Below are positions 8,541 to 17,676 of a stretch of 64,000 nt of DNA, piece after piece; position 1 is the first letter of the stretch, and every line of letters begins with the position of its first letter. Both the position numbers and the translations under genes were made by a program. Origin of the DNA: an uncultured bacterium (lineage in GTDB: Bacteria > Bacteroidota > Bacteroidia > Bacteroidales > Bacteroidaceae); the NCBI GenBank assembly GCA_905214625.1, contig CAJMMQ010000002.1, positions 1 through 64,000 of the forward strand, written 5' to 3'. The notes beneath the pieces are model-generated. The model was not told where the DNA came from, searched no databases, and saw only the letters and a program-made list of their open reading frames with translations.

Positions 8541-8999
8541 ATGATACCATTACATCTGGGTTGCGCTGCCGGCAGTACAAAAGACGCATTAGACAGTTAC
8601 TCAGTATTTTTATTTCCGATAGCTATAGGTCTGATTATTGGATTTGACTCGTCGGCGTTTTACTTTTTTCTCATTCTGGCAGTGATTACAGTAGCGCTGA
8701 ACATGGTTAATAAAGTAAGAAATGAGGAAGACAAAGACGCAGAAGAGCCAAATACGTGTGTCAAGATATTCAGATGCTTTTCGCTTTTGGTAATCCTGCT
8801 CTTTGTTATGGCTGAGACAATGTACCGGGGCAACACCACGCTTGAGACTATAGTCTATGCCTTGTTTACTGCAAGGGGCCTTATAGGACTGCTTACACTG
8901 ACTAAGAGAAAGCCCGACAGGCACATGTCAGACATTGTGTTCAATGTGCTGTGGCTGCTGTTCGGTGCCCTGATGCTTTATTTCACATACGCCGGATAG
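8541..8999 (+). CDS. membrane protein with C-terminal relative of the 85-residue family
   Basis: A 152-residue protein. The last roughly 75 residues are a third member of the neighbouring small-membrane-protein family: YRGNTTLETIVYALF, then RGLIGLLTLTKRKPD in place of IGLLTFKKRKPDW, then DIVFNVLWLLFGALMLYFTY. The first 75 residues are extra, with two hydrophobic segments (VFLFPIAIGLIIGF and FYFFLILAVITVALNMV) and an acidic linker (RNEEDKDAEEPN). It therefore looks like a family member fused to an additional two-helix module. It converges with the next gene, with 74 bases between. Function unknown. Confidence 0.68.
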   Translation: MIPLHLGCAAGSTKDALDSYSVFLFPIAIGLIIGFDSSAFYFFLILAVITVALNMVNKVRNEEDKDAEEPNTCVKIFRCFSLLVILLFVMAETMYRGNTTLETIVYALFTARGLIGLLTLTKRKPDRHMSDIVFNVLWLLFGALMLYFTYAG

Positions 9000-9073
9000 C
9001 ACCTACAGGCCACATCAGCACATCTACGCCAAGAGCCATGCACAGAATAATAGAAGCAGCATTGGCTGCAGCG

Positions 9074-10771
9074 TCAGTATTTCATGTTCATCTTTCTGAA
9101 CATAACAAAATCTTCGTCTCCACGCAAAATCTTCTTTATAGCCACAGGCAGGTTGTGATCGTTGAGATAATGGCGCTCGCCCTGCTTATAGCTGCCGCTT
9201 GCCACCGACAGGCTGTCGGCACGCAGGGGCGTTGATATGCCTGCAAGCGAGAGCATGGTGTGGAACACCGACGCGCTCGTGGCCACACTCTTGCGGCTGT
9301 TAGAGCCGACGGCTGTGGCCTCGGCGGCATACATCTGCCTGTAAGACGGCGACATCCATATCAGCAGAGGCACGTGCAGCTCATAGTAAGACGGTATGGG
9401 CGAAGCATGAAGAAACAGCCTGCGGCCGTCGTCGAAAATGTTTTCGCCGTGGTCTGAGGTGTAGAGCATGGCCGACACGGCACTGCTGCGGTCGAGCTGA
9501 CGTATGAGCAACGACAAGAAACGGTCGGTGCTCTTGATGCTGTTGTCATAGGCGTTGAGCAGCTGTTCGCGGTTTGATGCCTTGGCTTCGCTGGCGTTGT
9601 CGGGCTTGAACACCGCCTCAGACGGCCTGTAACGCTCGCGGTAGTTGAAGTGTGAGCCATACGTATGGAGCACTATAAGCTCCTTTGCGCGCTTCTTATC
9701 GAGTATGTCACCTACTATTTTTAGCATTTCCTCGTCGTACATGTTGTCGCGCTTCGACTCTTCCTTGATAAACCTACAGTCGTCGGCTTCCTTGCCGAAT
9801 ATGTCTATAAACGAGTGGTTGAGCCGCTGGTTTGAGATAAACGTGGTGTGAAAGCCCGCCTCCCTGAACGCCGTTATTATGCTTTTCTCGCGGTATATGC
9901 GGCCGTAGTCTTCGGCCGAGGCCGCCGACATGAGCATCGGCACGCTCTTGTGTGTTGTGTTCGACTGCGTTATGGCATCGCTGAACACCGTGAGTCCGCC
10001 GGTGCGCTGAAGCATGGGTGTGGTGTCGCGGCCATATCCGTAAAGCCCAAAGCTATAGGCGCGGGCCGTCTCACCTATAACGAGCACGTAGACCTCACGC
10101 TCTGACGCGGCGTGCGTTGGCACGGCATTAAACCTGAATCCGGCCGATGTCTGCGGATAATCTGCCGTGGCCTTATAGCGGTCGGCGGCAAGATATATGT
10201 TGTAGAACACGTTTAGGGGATAGAGATGCAGCCGTGCGCTATAGTCGCGGTCGGTAATATAGCTGCCCGCCATACACACCGCACCTGCCACAAGAGCCGC
10301 AAGCGAACGGTGCCGCTGGCGCAGCATGAAACCGCAGTCGAGCATGTCGCCGCGGTGCAGCGACATAACAGCCAGCACTATCACGGGCACATAAATCACC
10401 ACCACGATGACAATGGCCGGCAGAAGATTGTTGAGCAGTTCGGTGGCTTCGCCCACATTGGTGGTAACAAGATTCAGGAACATGTCGACGGCAATTATCG
10501 AGTGGCCGAACAGATAGAGCAGCACTATCTGAAATGCCGCGAAAAGCATTAGCGGAAAAAGCAGCAGAGCCGTCTTGCCGGGCCGCTTGCCCAACGTCAT
10601 CAGCAGCCATACGGCAGCCACGGGCAGCACTATGTTGGTTATGTCGGCCATGATGCCCATGCGCTCGGTGAAGCACAGAGCCACGTTGGGTATTGCCAGC
10701 ACGGCAACAGTAAGCCAGAATATGCCGCGCGGCGATACACAGTATTTTGTTATGTCTGCTGATTTGCTCAT
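9074..10771 (-). CDS. phosphoethanolamine transferase (EptA/CptA-like)
   Basis: An inner-membrane enzyme of the alkaline-phosphatase superfamily that would transfer phosphoethanolamine from phosphatidylethanolamine to lipid A or another surface glycan. The 565-residue protein has about five N-terminal transmembrane helices (to about residue 180) and then a periplasmic catalytic domain. The nucleophile threonine is in VIGETARAYSFGLYGYGRDT, and the metal-binding SDHGEN follows later. Length and layout are normal for the family. It is the last gene of a three-gene minus-strand set with a BamA-like barrel and a PCMD-like protein, which supports an envelope role. In Gram-negatives this modification changes sensitivity to cationic peptides. 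The actual acceptor here is unknown. Confidence 0.88.
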   Translation of the reverse strand: MSKSADITKYCVSPRGIFWLTVAVLAIPNVALCFTERMGIMADITNIVLPVAAVWLLMTLGKRPGKTALLLFPLMLFAAFQIVLLYLFGHSIIAVDMFLNLVTTNVGEATELLNNLLPAIVIVVVIYVPVIVLAVMSLHRGDMLDCGFMLRQRHRSLAALVAGAVCMAGSYITDRDYSARLHLYPLNVFYNIYLAADRYKATADYPQTSAGFRFNAVPTHAASEREVYVLVIGETARAYSFGLYGYGRDTTPMLQRTGGLTVFSDAITQSNTTHKSVPMLMSAASAEDYGRIYREKSIITAFREAGFHTTFISNQRLNHSFIDIFGKEADDCRFIKEESKRDNMYDEEMLKIVGDILDKKRAKELIVLHTYGSHFNYRERYRPSEAVFKPDNASEAKASNREQLLNAYDNSIKSTDRFLSLLIRQLDRSSAVSAMLYTSDHGENIFDDGRRLFLHASPIPSYYELHVPLLIWMSPSYRQMYAAEATAVGSNSRKSVATSASVFHTMLSLAGISTPLRADSLSVASGSYKQGERHYLNDHNLPVAIKKILRGDEDFVMFRKMNMKY

Positions 10772-10855
10772 TTCCTTTTTATTGTCGTCGGTATGTTGAT
10801 TTATCTCGTTGCAGGCCGGATAAGGCGTGCCGTGTCACGTTTACGGCATTTACGC

Positions 10856-12058
10856 TCAGAATGCCTCGTTGATATGGAAAATGAAGCCCGACTGTCCGCC
10901 CTTGCCGAAACCGTAGTCGAGGCGTATGTTCACGTCTTTCTTGAATTCCCAGCGGTAGCCTATGCCGAAGTTGGGCAGCACGCGGTCGGCGCGTATGGCG
11001 CTGAACTTGCTGAACACCGTGCCCGCTCCGGCCCATACCACCATGCCGTTGCGCCCCCACAGATGCTGACGCAGCTCAACCTGCGCCTCAATCTTGTGCT
11101 TGTCGCGATAGCGTCCCTCATAATATCCGCGCATAGAATAAGAGCTGCCAAGCAGCGCCATCATGCCCCATGATGGGTTGCCGAAGTTGAGCGTGCTTGT
11201 TAAGTCGCCCGCTATGATGCCGCCTTTCCACACCCTGCCGTATGCGCTGGCGTGCAGGTCGGTGGTGCTGAAGGCATAGTCGTTGCCGAGGAACGCCGGA
11301 CGGAAATACTGCGACAGGCTGACATAGAAGCCTTTGTGCGGATTGGTTATCACGTCGCGCGAGTCGTAAACCAGCGAGATACCCGCGCCTACGTTCCATG
11401 TGCGCCTGTCCATGCCGTTGAGCAGTTCGAGGCGCTCAACGTTGCGGGCATAGGCAAAGTCGTAGACCAGCGCCGGACCGGCATACAGATTGTCGGCAAA
11501 GCGCCACAGCAAACTTATGTCGGCATTGACCTGACAGCGGTTCATCTCCGACTTGTTGTCGCCGTTGTTGCCCATCTCGTAGCCGATGCCCCAAAAGTCG
11601 CTCTTGAACGAGTCGAACGACACGTCGTAGACCATGCGGCAGCGGTCGTGCGGAAATATGTGGTTGCCCCTTATTCCTATCTTATAATAGCTTGCCGTGG
11701 TTATGTCGCCGTAAATGGCCACGTTAGAGCGCGTCAGCATAGGGTCGCTCATGTCGGTGCGGTACAGTCCGGTGGCCACTATTCCCAGCCCCAGTTTGGT
11801 GTCTGTGCTGTAGTGCGGGCCGCCTATGATGCTGAAGTCAAATTTCTTGTCAGGTTTCTCCTTGTTCGAGTCGGCAAAATAGTCTATTATGCGGTTCACC
11901 AGTCCCCTCTTTCTCTTAACTTCAGCAGTGTCGGCATTACATGCTACGTCCGTAAGGCATGTATCTGCAACGGCAGCCACGCCCGTTTCGCCTGTATAGT
12001 GCGCTTCGGCCGTGGCTGTCGCAAAAGCCATAATTATTGTCAGCAGCAGGGCTTTCAT
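10856..12058 (-). CDS. BamA/TamA-family outer-membrane barrel without POTRA domains
   Basis: A 400-residue outer-membrane protein with a signal peptide (LLLTIIMAFATATAEA). The rest is a 16-strand-type barrel of the surface-antigen (D15/Omp85) family. The diagnostic motif is SMRGYYEGRYRDK, which matches the VRGF/Y loop in the sixth extracellular loop of Omp85 proteins. The last strand ends in a phenylalanine (FIFHINEAF), as barrel-insertion signals do. There is no room for POTRA repeats, since only about 60 residues separate the signal peptide from the barrel. It is therefore one of the short, solitary-barrel relatives and not BamA itself. It lies 15 bases after the PCMD-like gene and 84 bases before the phosphoethanolamine transferase gene. 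Role unknown. Confidence 0.82.
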   Translation of the reverse strand: MKALLLTIIMAFATATAEAHYTGETGVAAVADTCLTDVACNADTAEVKRKRGLVNRIIDYFADSNKEKPDKKFDFSIIGGPHYSTDTKLGLGIVATGLYRTDMSDPMLTRSNVAIYGDITTASYYKIGIRGNHIFPHDRCRMVYDVSFDSFKSDFWGIGYEMGNNGDNKSEMNRCQVNADISLLWRFADNLYAGPALVYDFAYARNVERLELLNGMDRRTWNVGAGISLVYDSRDVITNPHKGFYVSLSQYFRPAFLGNDYAFSTTDLHASAYGRVWKGGIIAGDLTSTLNFGNPSWGMMALLGSSYSMRGYYEGRYRDKHKIEAQVELRQHLWGRNGMVVWAGAGTVFSKFSAIRADRVLPNFGIGYRWEFKKDVNIRLDYGFGKGGQSGFIFHINEAF

Positions 12059-12073
12059 TAGCTGTTGTTTTTA

Positions 12074-13033
12074 TCAGTAAACCAGACTTACATTATCTAT
12101 CCACAGTGTATTTCCGGGCGAGCCGATATAAGCACCGCCATGACTCGACGAGAACTGCAGCAGCAGATGCGTTGGCGTTGCGCCGTTATCGGCCCATCCC
12201 GTCTCAACCACGGGCACGCTCTTGCCCTTGCTGTTGCGTGCATAGTCGGTTGTACGCAGCCCCATTGTCCTTGCGTCATATTGGGGATTGTTCCTTATGT
12301 CGCCGTAGAGTATCTGATACGTGGCGTTGTTCACCCATCCGCCGGTGCTTGTTCCGTATTTCACCACGAGCGTTCCCACTCTCTCTGCCGTAATGTTCCC
12401 GTTTTTGTCCTCATGTCGCCTTTGCAGGTATAGCACAGCTATGGCGTAGTCTTTGCCCTCCACGGTTGAGCTTTTGCTGAATCCGGTCTGCTTTATTCTG
12501 TTCGGCGTGCCGGCCACCTTTACCATATAGTCATATCGCAGAGCCTTGGGCCTGTCCGTAAAGGCAATGCCGTTGTTCATGGCCTTCGGCCCGTCCTTTG
12601 TTCCGGTTATAGGCTCCTTCATGTCTCCAAGGAAGATAGAGCCTGCCGCCAGCACGTTGATGTTCATAAGCCCCATCACCTTGACGCTCTCGATGTGCGT
12701 TGTCATCTTGGCGCAATATCCGCTGCCGCGTTTGTCGCGATATACAGAGTTGTTGGTCTTGACCACCCCCATAACCTTTGCCATCACGTTAGACGTGCCC
12801 CAAGGCGAGCCTCCGCCGTTGGAGTAAGGCCCGTTGTTGTCTATTATACTGTTTGGGCCAATTTCATAAAGTGTTTTTGTCTGTCCCCCAATGATTGCAG
12901 ACTCTTTTATTTTGCGTATAGTCCAATTGTCCATGTTGCCATAACGGATGGGGACAACCTTATCTGTGGCTGACACATGCGCTGCCGTCATGCAGGCGAC
13001 GACAGATATTATAATATGCTTGACTAATTTCAT
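12074..13033 (-). CDS. exported PCMD-like beta-sandwich protein
   Basis: A 319-residue exported protein (signal peptide VKHIIISVVACMTAAHVSA). The C-terminal part resembles the putative carbohydrate-metabolism domain (PCMD). It has an early NW motif, a SPWGTSN segment, a stretch with GSIFLGDM and FTDRPKALRYDYMVKV, and a final HGGAYIGSPGNTLWIDNVSLVY. The last is typical of these jelly-roll domains. Members of this family are usually surface or periplasmic proteins near glycan genes, and the reaction is unknown. It is the first gene of the envelope operon. A -7 box lies immediately upstream and would leave almost no leader. Confidence 0.72.
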   Translation of the reverse strand: MKLVKHIIISVVACMTAAHVSATDKVVPIRYGNMDNWTIRKIKESAIIGGQTKTLYEIGPNSIIDNNGPYSNGGGSPWGTSNVMAKVMGVVKTNNSVYRDKRGSGYCAKMTTHIESVKVMGLMNINVLAAGSIFLGDMKEPITGTKDGPKAMNNGIAFTDRPKALRYDYMVKVAGTPNRIKQTGFSKSSTVEGKDYAIAVLYLQRRHEDKNGNITAERVGTLVVKYGTSTGGWVNNATYQILYGDIRNNPQYDARTMGLRTTDYARNSKGKSVPVVETGWADNGATPTHLLLQFSSSHGGAYIGSPGNTLWIDNVSLVY

Positions 13034-13041
13034 ACCGGTGG

Positions 13042-13049
13042 CAAATATA
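13042..13049 (-). promoter_or_regulatory. possible -7 box of the envelope operon
   Basis: Minus-strand TATATTTG fits TAnnTTTG exactly, but it ends only 9 bases before the ATG and has no clear -33 box. If real, the transcript would be nearly leaderless. Confidence 0.25.
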
Positions 13050-13368
13050 TGAAAAACTTTATTGCCTGTATATTTTTAAATTCGTTTTTACTGTTCTGAT
13101 TTTCCTTTATGTATATATTATCATAGAAATAAACGTATTTTAACCTAAATTGGTCGTTGTTTTTTAGGTTTTTGGTGTCTTGTTGCAAGCCTTTAAACCC
13201 AAATTGTCATTAGGCAGCATATAGTTTTATCTATTTTGCGTATTCATGCTTTCAGCCGTCTTATTGTTTTCTATTGCCGTATTGACGTCTGATTCTGCGC
13301 AACATAAAGCTACAATCCGGCTGAATCCTAATAAGCTATTTGGGGTTAATCCGGTTCATAATAACAGA

Positions 13369-13410
13369 AAAAGGCAGCATTTTCTTCTGTGAAAGAAAAT
13401 GCTGCCTTTT
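13369..13410 (-). terminator. strong hairpin terminator
   Basis: A perfect 18-base stem (arms 13369-13386 and 13393-13410) with the loop CTGTGA and T-rich ends on both strands. It lies 120 bases after the stop of the Na/Pi cotransporter gene. The rest of the 13050-13530 gap is AT-rich and shows no gene. Confidence 0.85.
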
Positions 13411-13530
13411 GAAAATTTATTTGTCCTGTAGCCCTGCCTGTACTTCCGGATTATTGCCGGATTATTTTATGTGATAATGTCAGACAGGCCGTTCAGGCTA
13501 ATGTTTCAGATATATGATGCCGCGCGCATG

Positions 13531-15225
13531 TCAGGCTTCTCTCTGCTTTGTTCCCATTCGTGCCTCAACCACGTTTATAACATAGTCGCCCAGCTTCTCA
13601 CACTCGCATATAATGTCCATATACATCGTTCCTATGGCATAGGTGTATTCGTGGCTGTTCACGTCGTTGATGTTCTGGCTCTTCAGCTGGTTGCGGTAGT
13701 TGTTAATCTCGTTCTCTATGTTGAAAGAGCGGTTGATGTCGAGCTTGTCCTTACGCCCAGAGAGCATGATGTTCATTTGCGTAAGGCTGTCGTCCGTAAG
13801 CTCAAACATCTGGTGGATGTGTTCATACTGCCTTTCGGTGAAGTCCTCCTTGCCGTTCAGCTTGCGGTTTATGGTGCGCGCAATGTTGTAGCAGCTGTCG
13901 CCGATACTCTCTATCTCCGAAATCTCTCTCAGCATGGCCCTTATCCTTGCCTTAGTCTCGTCGCTGAGGTGGGCGTCGCTCACGCTGTCGAGATATTTGG
14001 CAATCTCGATTTCCATGTTGTCGCTTATGCTCTCATATTTCTCTATTCTTGTAAACAGTTTTGTGAAAGCTGCGTCGTTTGTGGTATTTAGCAACTCGCG
14101 CACAAATCCGAACATGCGCTGTATTCTCTCGGCAAAGAGTATAATCTCTTTCTGTGCCTCGAGTACAGAGAGCTCCGGTGTCTCCATGATGCTGTTGCCT
14201 CCGATGTAGCGCAGGCGGAATTCTTCTTCCTCGTCGCTTGTGCGTGGTTTGATGAGCCAGCATACAAACTTCTCTATCTGCGGTATGAACCATATAAGGA
14301 TGAAGGTGTTGCAGATGTTGAACGATGTATGGAACGCTGCCAGCACTACAGACAGCTTTATCGGGTTGAGGCCGTGCGACTGCGGGTCGTAGTTGACCAT
14401 GCCGCATACAAAATCTACAAATGGATAGAACACGCACAACACCCAGATAACTCCGAACACGTTGAACACAAGATGGGCCAGAGCCGCACGCCTTGCCTGT
14501 GTGTTGGCCCCAAGCGCCGCCAGGTTGGCCGTTGCCGTTGTTCCTATGTTCTCGCCCATCACGAGCGCAATGCCCAGATAAATAGGCAGCACGCCGCTGG
14601 AGCAGAGCACCATGGTTATGGCCATAAGGGCTGCCGACGACTGCAGGATGCAGGTCAGCACGGTGCCTATAAGAAGAAATACGATTATTGTTACGTAGCT
14701 GCCAGTGTCGAACGAACTGAAAAATTCGAGCAGCTCTTTGTTGTGTCCGAGGTCCATCTCGTTGCCTGTTTCGCTGAGTATGGCAAGCGAGAAGAACATG
14801 AAGGCTATGCCGAAAAGGAAGTCGCCTATGTAGCGGTGGCGCCGCGTGTAGATTAGCAGAATACCGATGATGAAGGCAGGGAACACCACGTCGGTGAAGT
14901 TAAACGAGAATCCGAGGCTCATAATCCATGCCGTAAGCGTAGTTCCAATGTTGGCTCCCATAATAATTGATATGGCCTGAGCCAATGTCAAGAGTCCGGC
15001 GTTGACAAACGATACTGTCATTACCGTCGTGGCCGACGACGACTGAACCGAGCAAGTTACAAACATACCGGTGAGCATTCCGGTAAACCTGTTTTTGGTC
15101 ATCGTGCCCAGAATGTGGCGCAGCTGTGAGCCTGCCATCTTCTGCAGAGCTTCGCTCATGCCTTTCATTCCGTAGATAAGAAGGGCTAATGCTCCAATAA
15201 TCTTAAAAAAAATCCAAATCGACAT
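13531..15225 (-). CDS. Na+/phosphate cotransporter with PhoU-like C-terminal domain
   Basis: A 564-residue inner-membrane protein of the NptA/PNaS family that imports phosphate with sodium. The two family repeats are visible. Each has a QSSS-type motif: SVQSSSATTVMTVSF in the first and CILQSSAALMAITMVL in the second. Each is followed by a glycine-rich MGxNIGT motif (MGANIGTTLTAW, MGENIGTTATAN). After the last helix, from about residue 330, comes a long soluble helical domain of the PhoU type with charged heptads, which in this family is thought to regulate or sense phosphate state. It is divergent from the nucleoside kinase gene, with less than 100 bases between, and is followed by a strong terminator. 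Length is normal. Confidence 0.92.
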   Translation of the reverse strand: MSIWIFFKIIGALALLIYGMKGMSEALQKMAGSQLRHILGTMTKNRFTGMLTGMFVTCSVQSSSATTVMTVSFVNAGLLTLAQAISIIMGANIGTTLTAWIMSLGFSFNFTDVVFPAFIIGILLIYTRRHRYIGDFLFGIAFMFFSLAILSETGNEMDLGHNKELLEFFSSFDTGSYVTIIVFLLIGTVLTCILQSSAALMAITMVLCSSGVLPIYLGIALVMGENIGTTATANLAALGANTQARRAALAHLVFNVFGVIWVLCVFYPFVDFVCGMVNYDPQSHGLNPIKLSVVLAAFHTSFNICNTFILIWFIPQIEKFVCWLIKPRTSDEEEEFRLRYIGGNSIMETPELSVLEAQKEIILFAERIQRMFGFVRELLNTTNDAAFTKLFTRIEKYESISDNMEIEIAKYLDSVSDAHLSDETKARIRAMLREISEIESIGDSCYNIARTINRKLNGKEDFTERQYEHIHQMFELTDDSLTQMNIMLSGRKDKLDINRSFNIENEINNYRNQLKSQNINDVNSHEYTYAIGTMYMDIICECEKLGDYVINVVEARMGTKQREA

Positions 15226-15312
15226 ATTTTAATTTATTTTATCATGTCATGTTGCGATGTGATGCGAAAAACGGAGTATCTTTACGAGCGTAAATCGTTT
15301 AACCGCATGGAT

Positions 15313-16974
15313 ATGAAACAAACAGTTCAAATACGTTGCAAAAATAATAAAAAAATAAAAAATTTTGCAATCGGAAGTACACTTTCTGATGTTTTTCGTG
15401 AATTTAATCTCGAAATGGATTACGGCCCCATCAGCGTTAAAGTCAACAACAAGGTGGAAGGGCTCAACTACAGGGTGTACCACAACAAGGATGTAGAATT
15501 TCTTGACATAACCTCGGCATCAGGCTCGCGCGCCTATACCCGTACTCTATTCTTTGTTCTGTGCAAGGCTGTTCACGATATATGGCCTGGGGCCGGCGTC
15601 ATAATCGACATCCCCGTGTCAAACGGCTACTACTGCAACATAAGCATTGGCCGCACGCTGACAGAAGACGACGCATGCACAGTACGTTCGCGCATGCAGC
15701 AGATTATAGATGCCGCACTGCCCATACGCCGGCACGAGTGCACCACTGACGAGGCTGTAAGCATGTTTACAGAGATGGGCATGTGCTCAAAGGTAAAGCT
15801 GCTAAAGAGCGTGGGCTCGCTCTATACCACATATTATGAGATTGACGGATACAAAGACTACTATTACGGCACGCTGCTCACCAACACGCGCCAGCTGTAT
15901 CTCTTCGGGCTGGAGAAATACTACGACGGCATGCTGCTGCGCATACCGCTGCGCGACGACCCCTCGCGCCTCGGCGACCTGGTGAGGCAGGACAAGATGT
16001 TCGAGATTTTCAAGGAGCACCACAGATGGCAGAAAATTCTGGGCATGAGCACCGTGGGCGACTTCAACGAGGCCGTGATAAAAGGACATTCAACCGACCT
16101 TATAAACGTGTCGGAGGCACTGCAGGAGAAAAAGATTTCGCAGATTGCCGACATGATTGCCGGCCGCAAGGGGGTAAGGGTGGTGCTGATATCCGGCCCG
16201 TCGTCGAGCGGCAAGACCACCTTCTGCAAACGCCTTTCAATACAGCTGCTCACATGCGGCATAAAGCCTGTGCAGATTTCGCTCGACGACTATTTCGTAG
16301 ACCGTGAGCTTACGCCTAAGGACGAAAGCGGAGAATACGACTACGAGAGCCTCTACGCGCTCAACATCCCGCTGCTCAACAAGCAGCTCAAGGCCCTGTT
16401 TGACGGCGAAGAGGTGGAGCTGCCCCACTACAATTTCCAGACGGGGCGCAGCGAGAAGAGCGGACACAGGCTGAGACTTAACCCCGACAACGTGCTCGTT
16501 GTGGAAGGCATACACGCGCTTAACCCCGAGCTTACGGCACGCATACCTGAGGAAATGAAGTTCAGAGTGTACGCGTCGGCACTGACAACCATACTGCTCG
16601 ACACTCACAACTATATACCCACCACCGACAACCGTCTGCTGCGCCGCATAATACGCGACTACAAATACCGCGGAGTGAGCGCCGCCGAGACCATACGCCG
16701 CTGGCCGAGCGTGCGCGCCGGCGAGAACAAGTGGATATTCCCATATCAGGAGAATGCCGACGCCATGTTCAACACGGCCCTGCTCTTTGAGCTTGCCGTT
16801 ATCAAGAGCCAGGCCGAGCCGCTGCTCGAGCAGGTGCCAGAAAACGCTGAAGAACATGCCGAGGCTTACCGCCTGCTCAAATTCCTGAAGTATATAGCCC
16901 CGATACCCTACCGCCAGCTTCCGCCCACGTCGCTGCTAAGAGAGTTTCTCGGCGGCAGCTCGTTCAAGTATTGA
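15313..16974 (+). CDS. nucleoside (uridine) kinase with N-terminal TGS-like domain
   Basis: A cytoplasmic kinase of about 553 residues of the Bacteroidetes type. The N-terminal region resembles the TGS and editing-like part of threonyl-tRNA synthetase (QIRCKNNKKIKNFAIGSTL at the start). The C-terminal half is a P-loop uridine-kinase-like domain with Walker A GPSSSGKTTFCKR and, downstream, QISLDDYFVDR and VVEGIHALNP, which match uridine kinase motifs. It would phosphorylate a nucleoside, probably uridine or cytidine, for pyrimidine salvage. The frame is open back to 15244. I chose the ATG at 15313 (15307 is equally possible) because the conserved MKQTVQIRC-type beginning starts there. It is followed by a clear terminator. 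Confidence 0.85.
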   Translation: MKQTVQIRCKNNKKIKNFAIGSTLSDVFREFNLEMDYGPISVKVNNKVEGLNYRVYHNKDVEFLDITSASGSRAYTRTLFFVLCKAVHDIWPGAGVIIDIPVSNGYYCNISIGRTLTEDDACTVRSRMQQIIDAALPIRRHECTTDEAVSMFTEMGMCSKVKLLKSVGSLYTTYYEIDGYKDYYYGTLLTNTRQLYLFGLEKYYDGMLLRIPLRDDPSRLGDLVRQDKMFEIFKEHHRWQKILGMSTVGDFNEAVIKGHSTDLINVSEALQEKKISQIADMIAGRKGVRVVLISGPSSSGKTTFCKRLSIQLLTCGIKPVQISLDDYFVDRELTPKDESGEYDYESLYALNIPLLNKQLKALFDGEEVELPHYNFQTGRSEKSGHRLRLNPDNVLVVEGIHALNPELTARIPEEMKFRVYASALTTILLDTHNYIPTTDNRLLRRIIRDYKYRGVSAAETIRRWPSVRAGENKWIFPYQENADAMFNTALLFELAVIKSQAEPLLEQVPENAEEHAEAYRLLKFLKYIAPIPYRQLPPTSLLREFLGGSSFKY

Positions 16975-17017
16975 CAAACCCAAACGGCTGAAAGCCGACA
17001 GATTCGGCACAACAGAA

Positions 17018-17049
17018 AAAGCCGGAGAACATATACATTCTCCGGCTTT
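17018..17049. terminator. bidirectional terminator between convergent genes
   Basis: Stem AAAGCCGGAGAA (17018-17029) with TTCTCCGGCTTT (17038-17049) and an 8-base loop. It lies between the kinase stop and the convergent ferritin stop, with T-rich flanks on both sides. Confidence 0.8.
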
Positions 17050-17087
17050 CTCTGATTGTTTTTATTAAGATACGTCCTCTAAATTTA

Positions 17088-17609
17088 TTAGAGAGAACCA
17101 TTCAACGGCGCGGCCTGCGTGTAAGTTCTTGCTCCGAGCTCCTTGTCGAGCATGTAAATGCCGTAACCGTTGTCTTTAATCATCTTTATGTTGTCTATTA
17201 TGGTCTGGGCGGTTTCTTCCTCCTCAACCTGCTCGTCTATAAACCATTTGAGCATGCTCTGCGTTGCAAAGTCGTTCTGCTCGTGTGTCAGGGCGTACAG
17301 GTCGTTTATCATGCCCGTAACCTTCTGCTCGTGCTTCAGCGTGCTCTTGAACACGTCGAGTATAGAGTCCCATTTTGTCGGAACCTCGTCGATGGCCTTC
17401 AGCTCAACGCGCCCGTTGCGTGAGTTGATGTAGTTAAACAGAATCTTGGCGTGGTCTTGTTCTTCCTGAAACTGCACCTCAAACCATTTTGCCATACCCG
17501 GCTGGCCTTCTGCGTGGCAATAGGCAGCCATAGACAAATACAAATATGCCGACCACATTTCGGCATTAATCTGCGCATTGAGCGCCTCTTCAACCTTCTT
17601 ATTCAACAT
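17088..17609 (-). CDS. ftnA: non-heme ferritin
   Basis: A 173-residue iron-storage ferritin that assembles as a hollow shell and oxidises Fe(II) at a ferroxidase centre. The ligand residues sit at the same positions as in E. coli FtnA: Glu17 (NAEMW), Glu50 and His53 (EEQDH). The later Glu/Gln ligands fall in the region with the HEQKVTG and DEQVEEEETA motifs. No heme-ligand methionine was looked for in detail, but the overall sequence is that of FtnA-type and not bacterioferritin. It is monocistronic, with its own promoter and a shared terminator. In Bacteroidales such genes are often tied to oxygen and iron stress, but no operator was recognised here. Confidence 0.95.
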   Translation of the reverse strand: MLNKKVEEALNAQINAEMWSAYLYLSMAAYCHAEGQPGMAKWFEVQFQEEQDHAKILFNYINSRNGRVELKAIDEVPTKWDSILDVFKSTLKHEQKVTGMINDLYALTHEQNDFATQSMLKWFIDEQVEEEETAQTIIDNIKMIKDNGYGIYMLDKELGARTYTQAAPLNGSL

Positions 17610-17645
17610 AATTCCTACTTTTTAATAGTTATATATTTCAATTTC

Positions 17646-17676
17646 CAAAAATAAGAAAAATAAATCATACGGCAAG
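17646..17676 (-). promoter_or_regulatory. candidate ferritin promoter
   Basis: Minus-strand CTTG (17673-17676), then a 19-base spacing from its TTG core, then TATTTTTG (17646-17653), an exact TAnnTTTG box. It is 37 bases upstream of the ATG. Confidence 0.5.
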
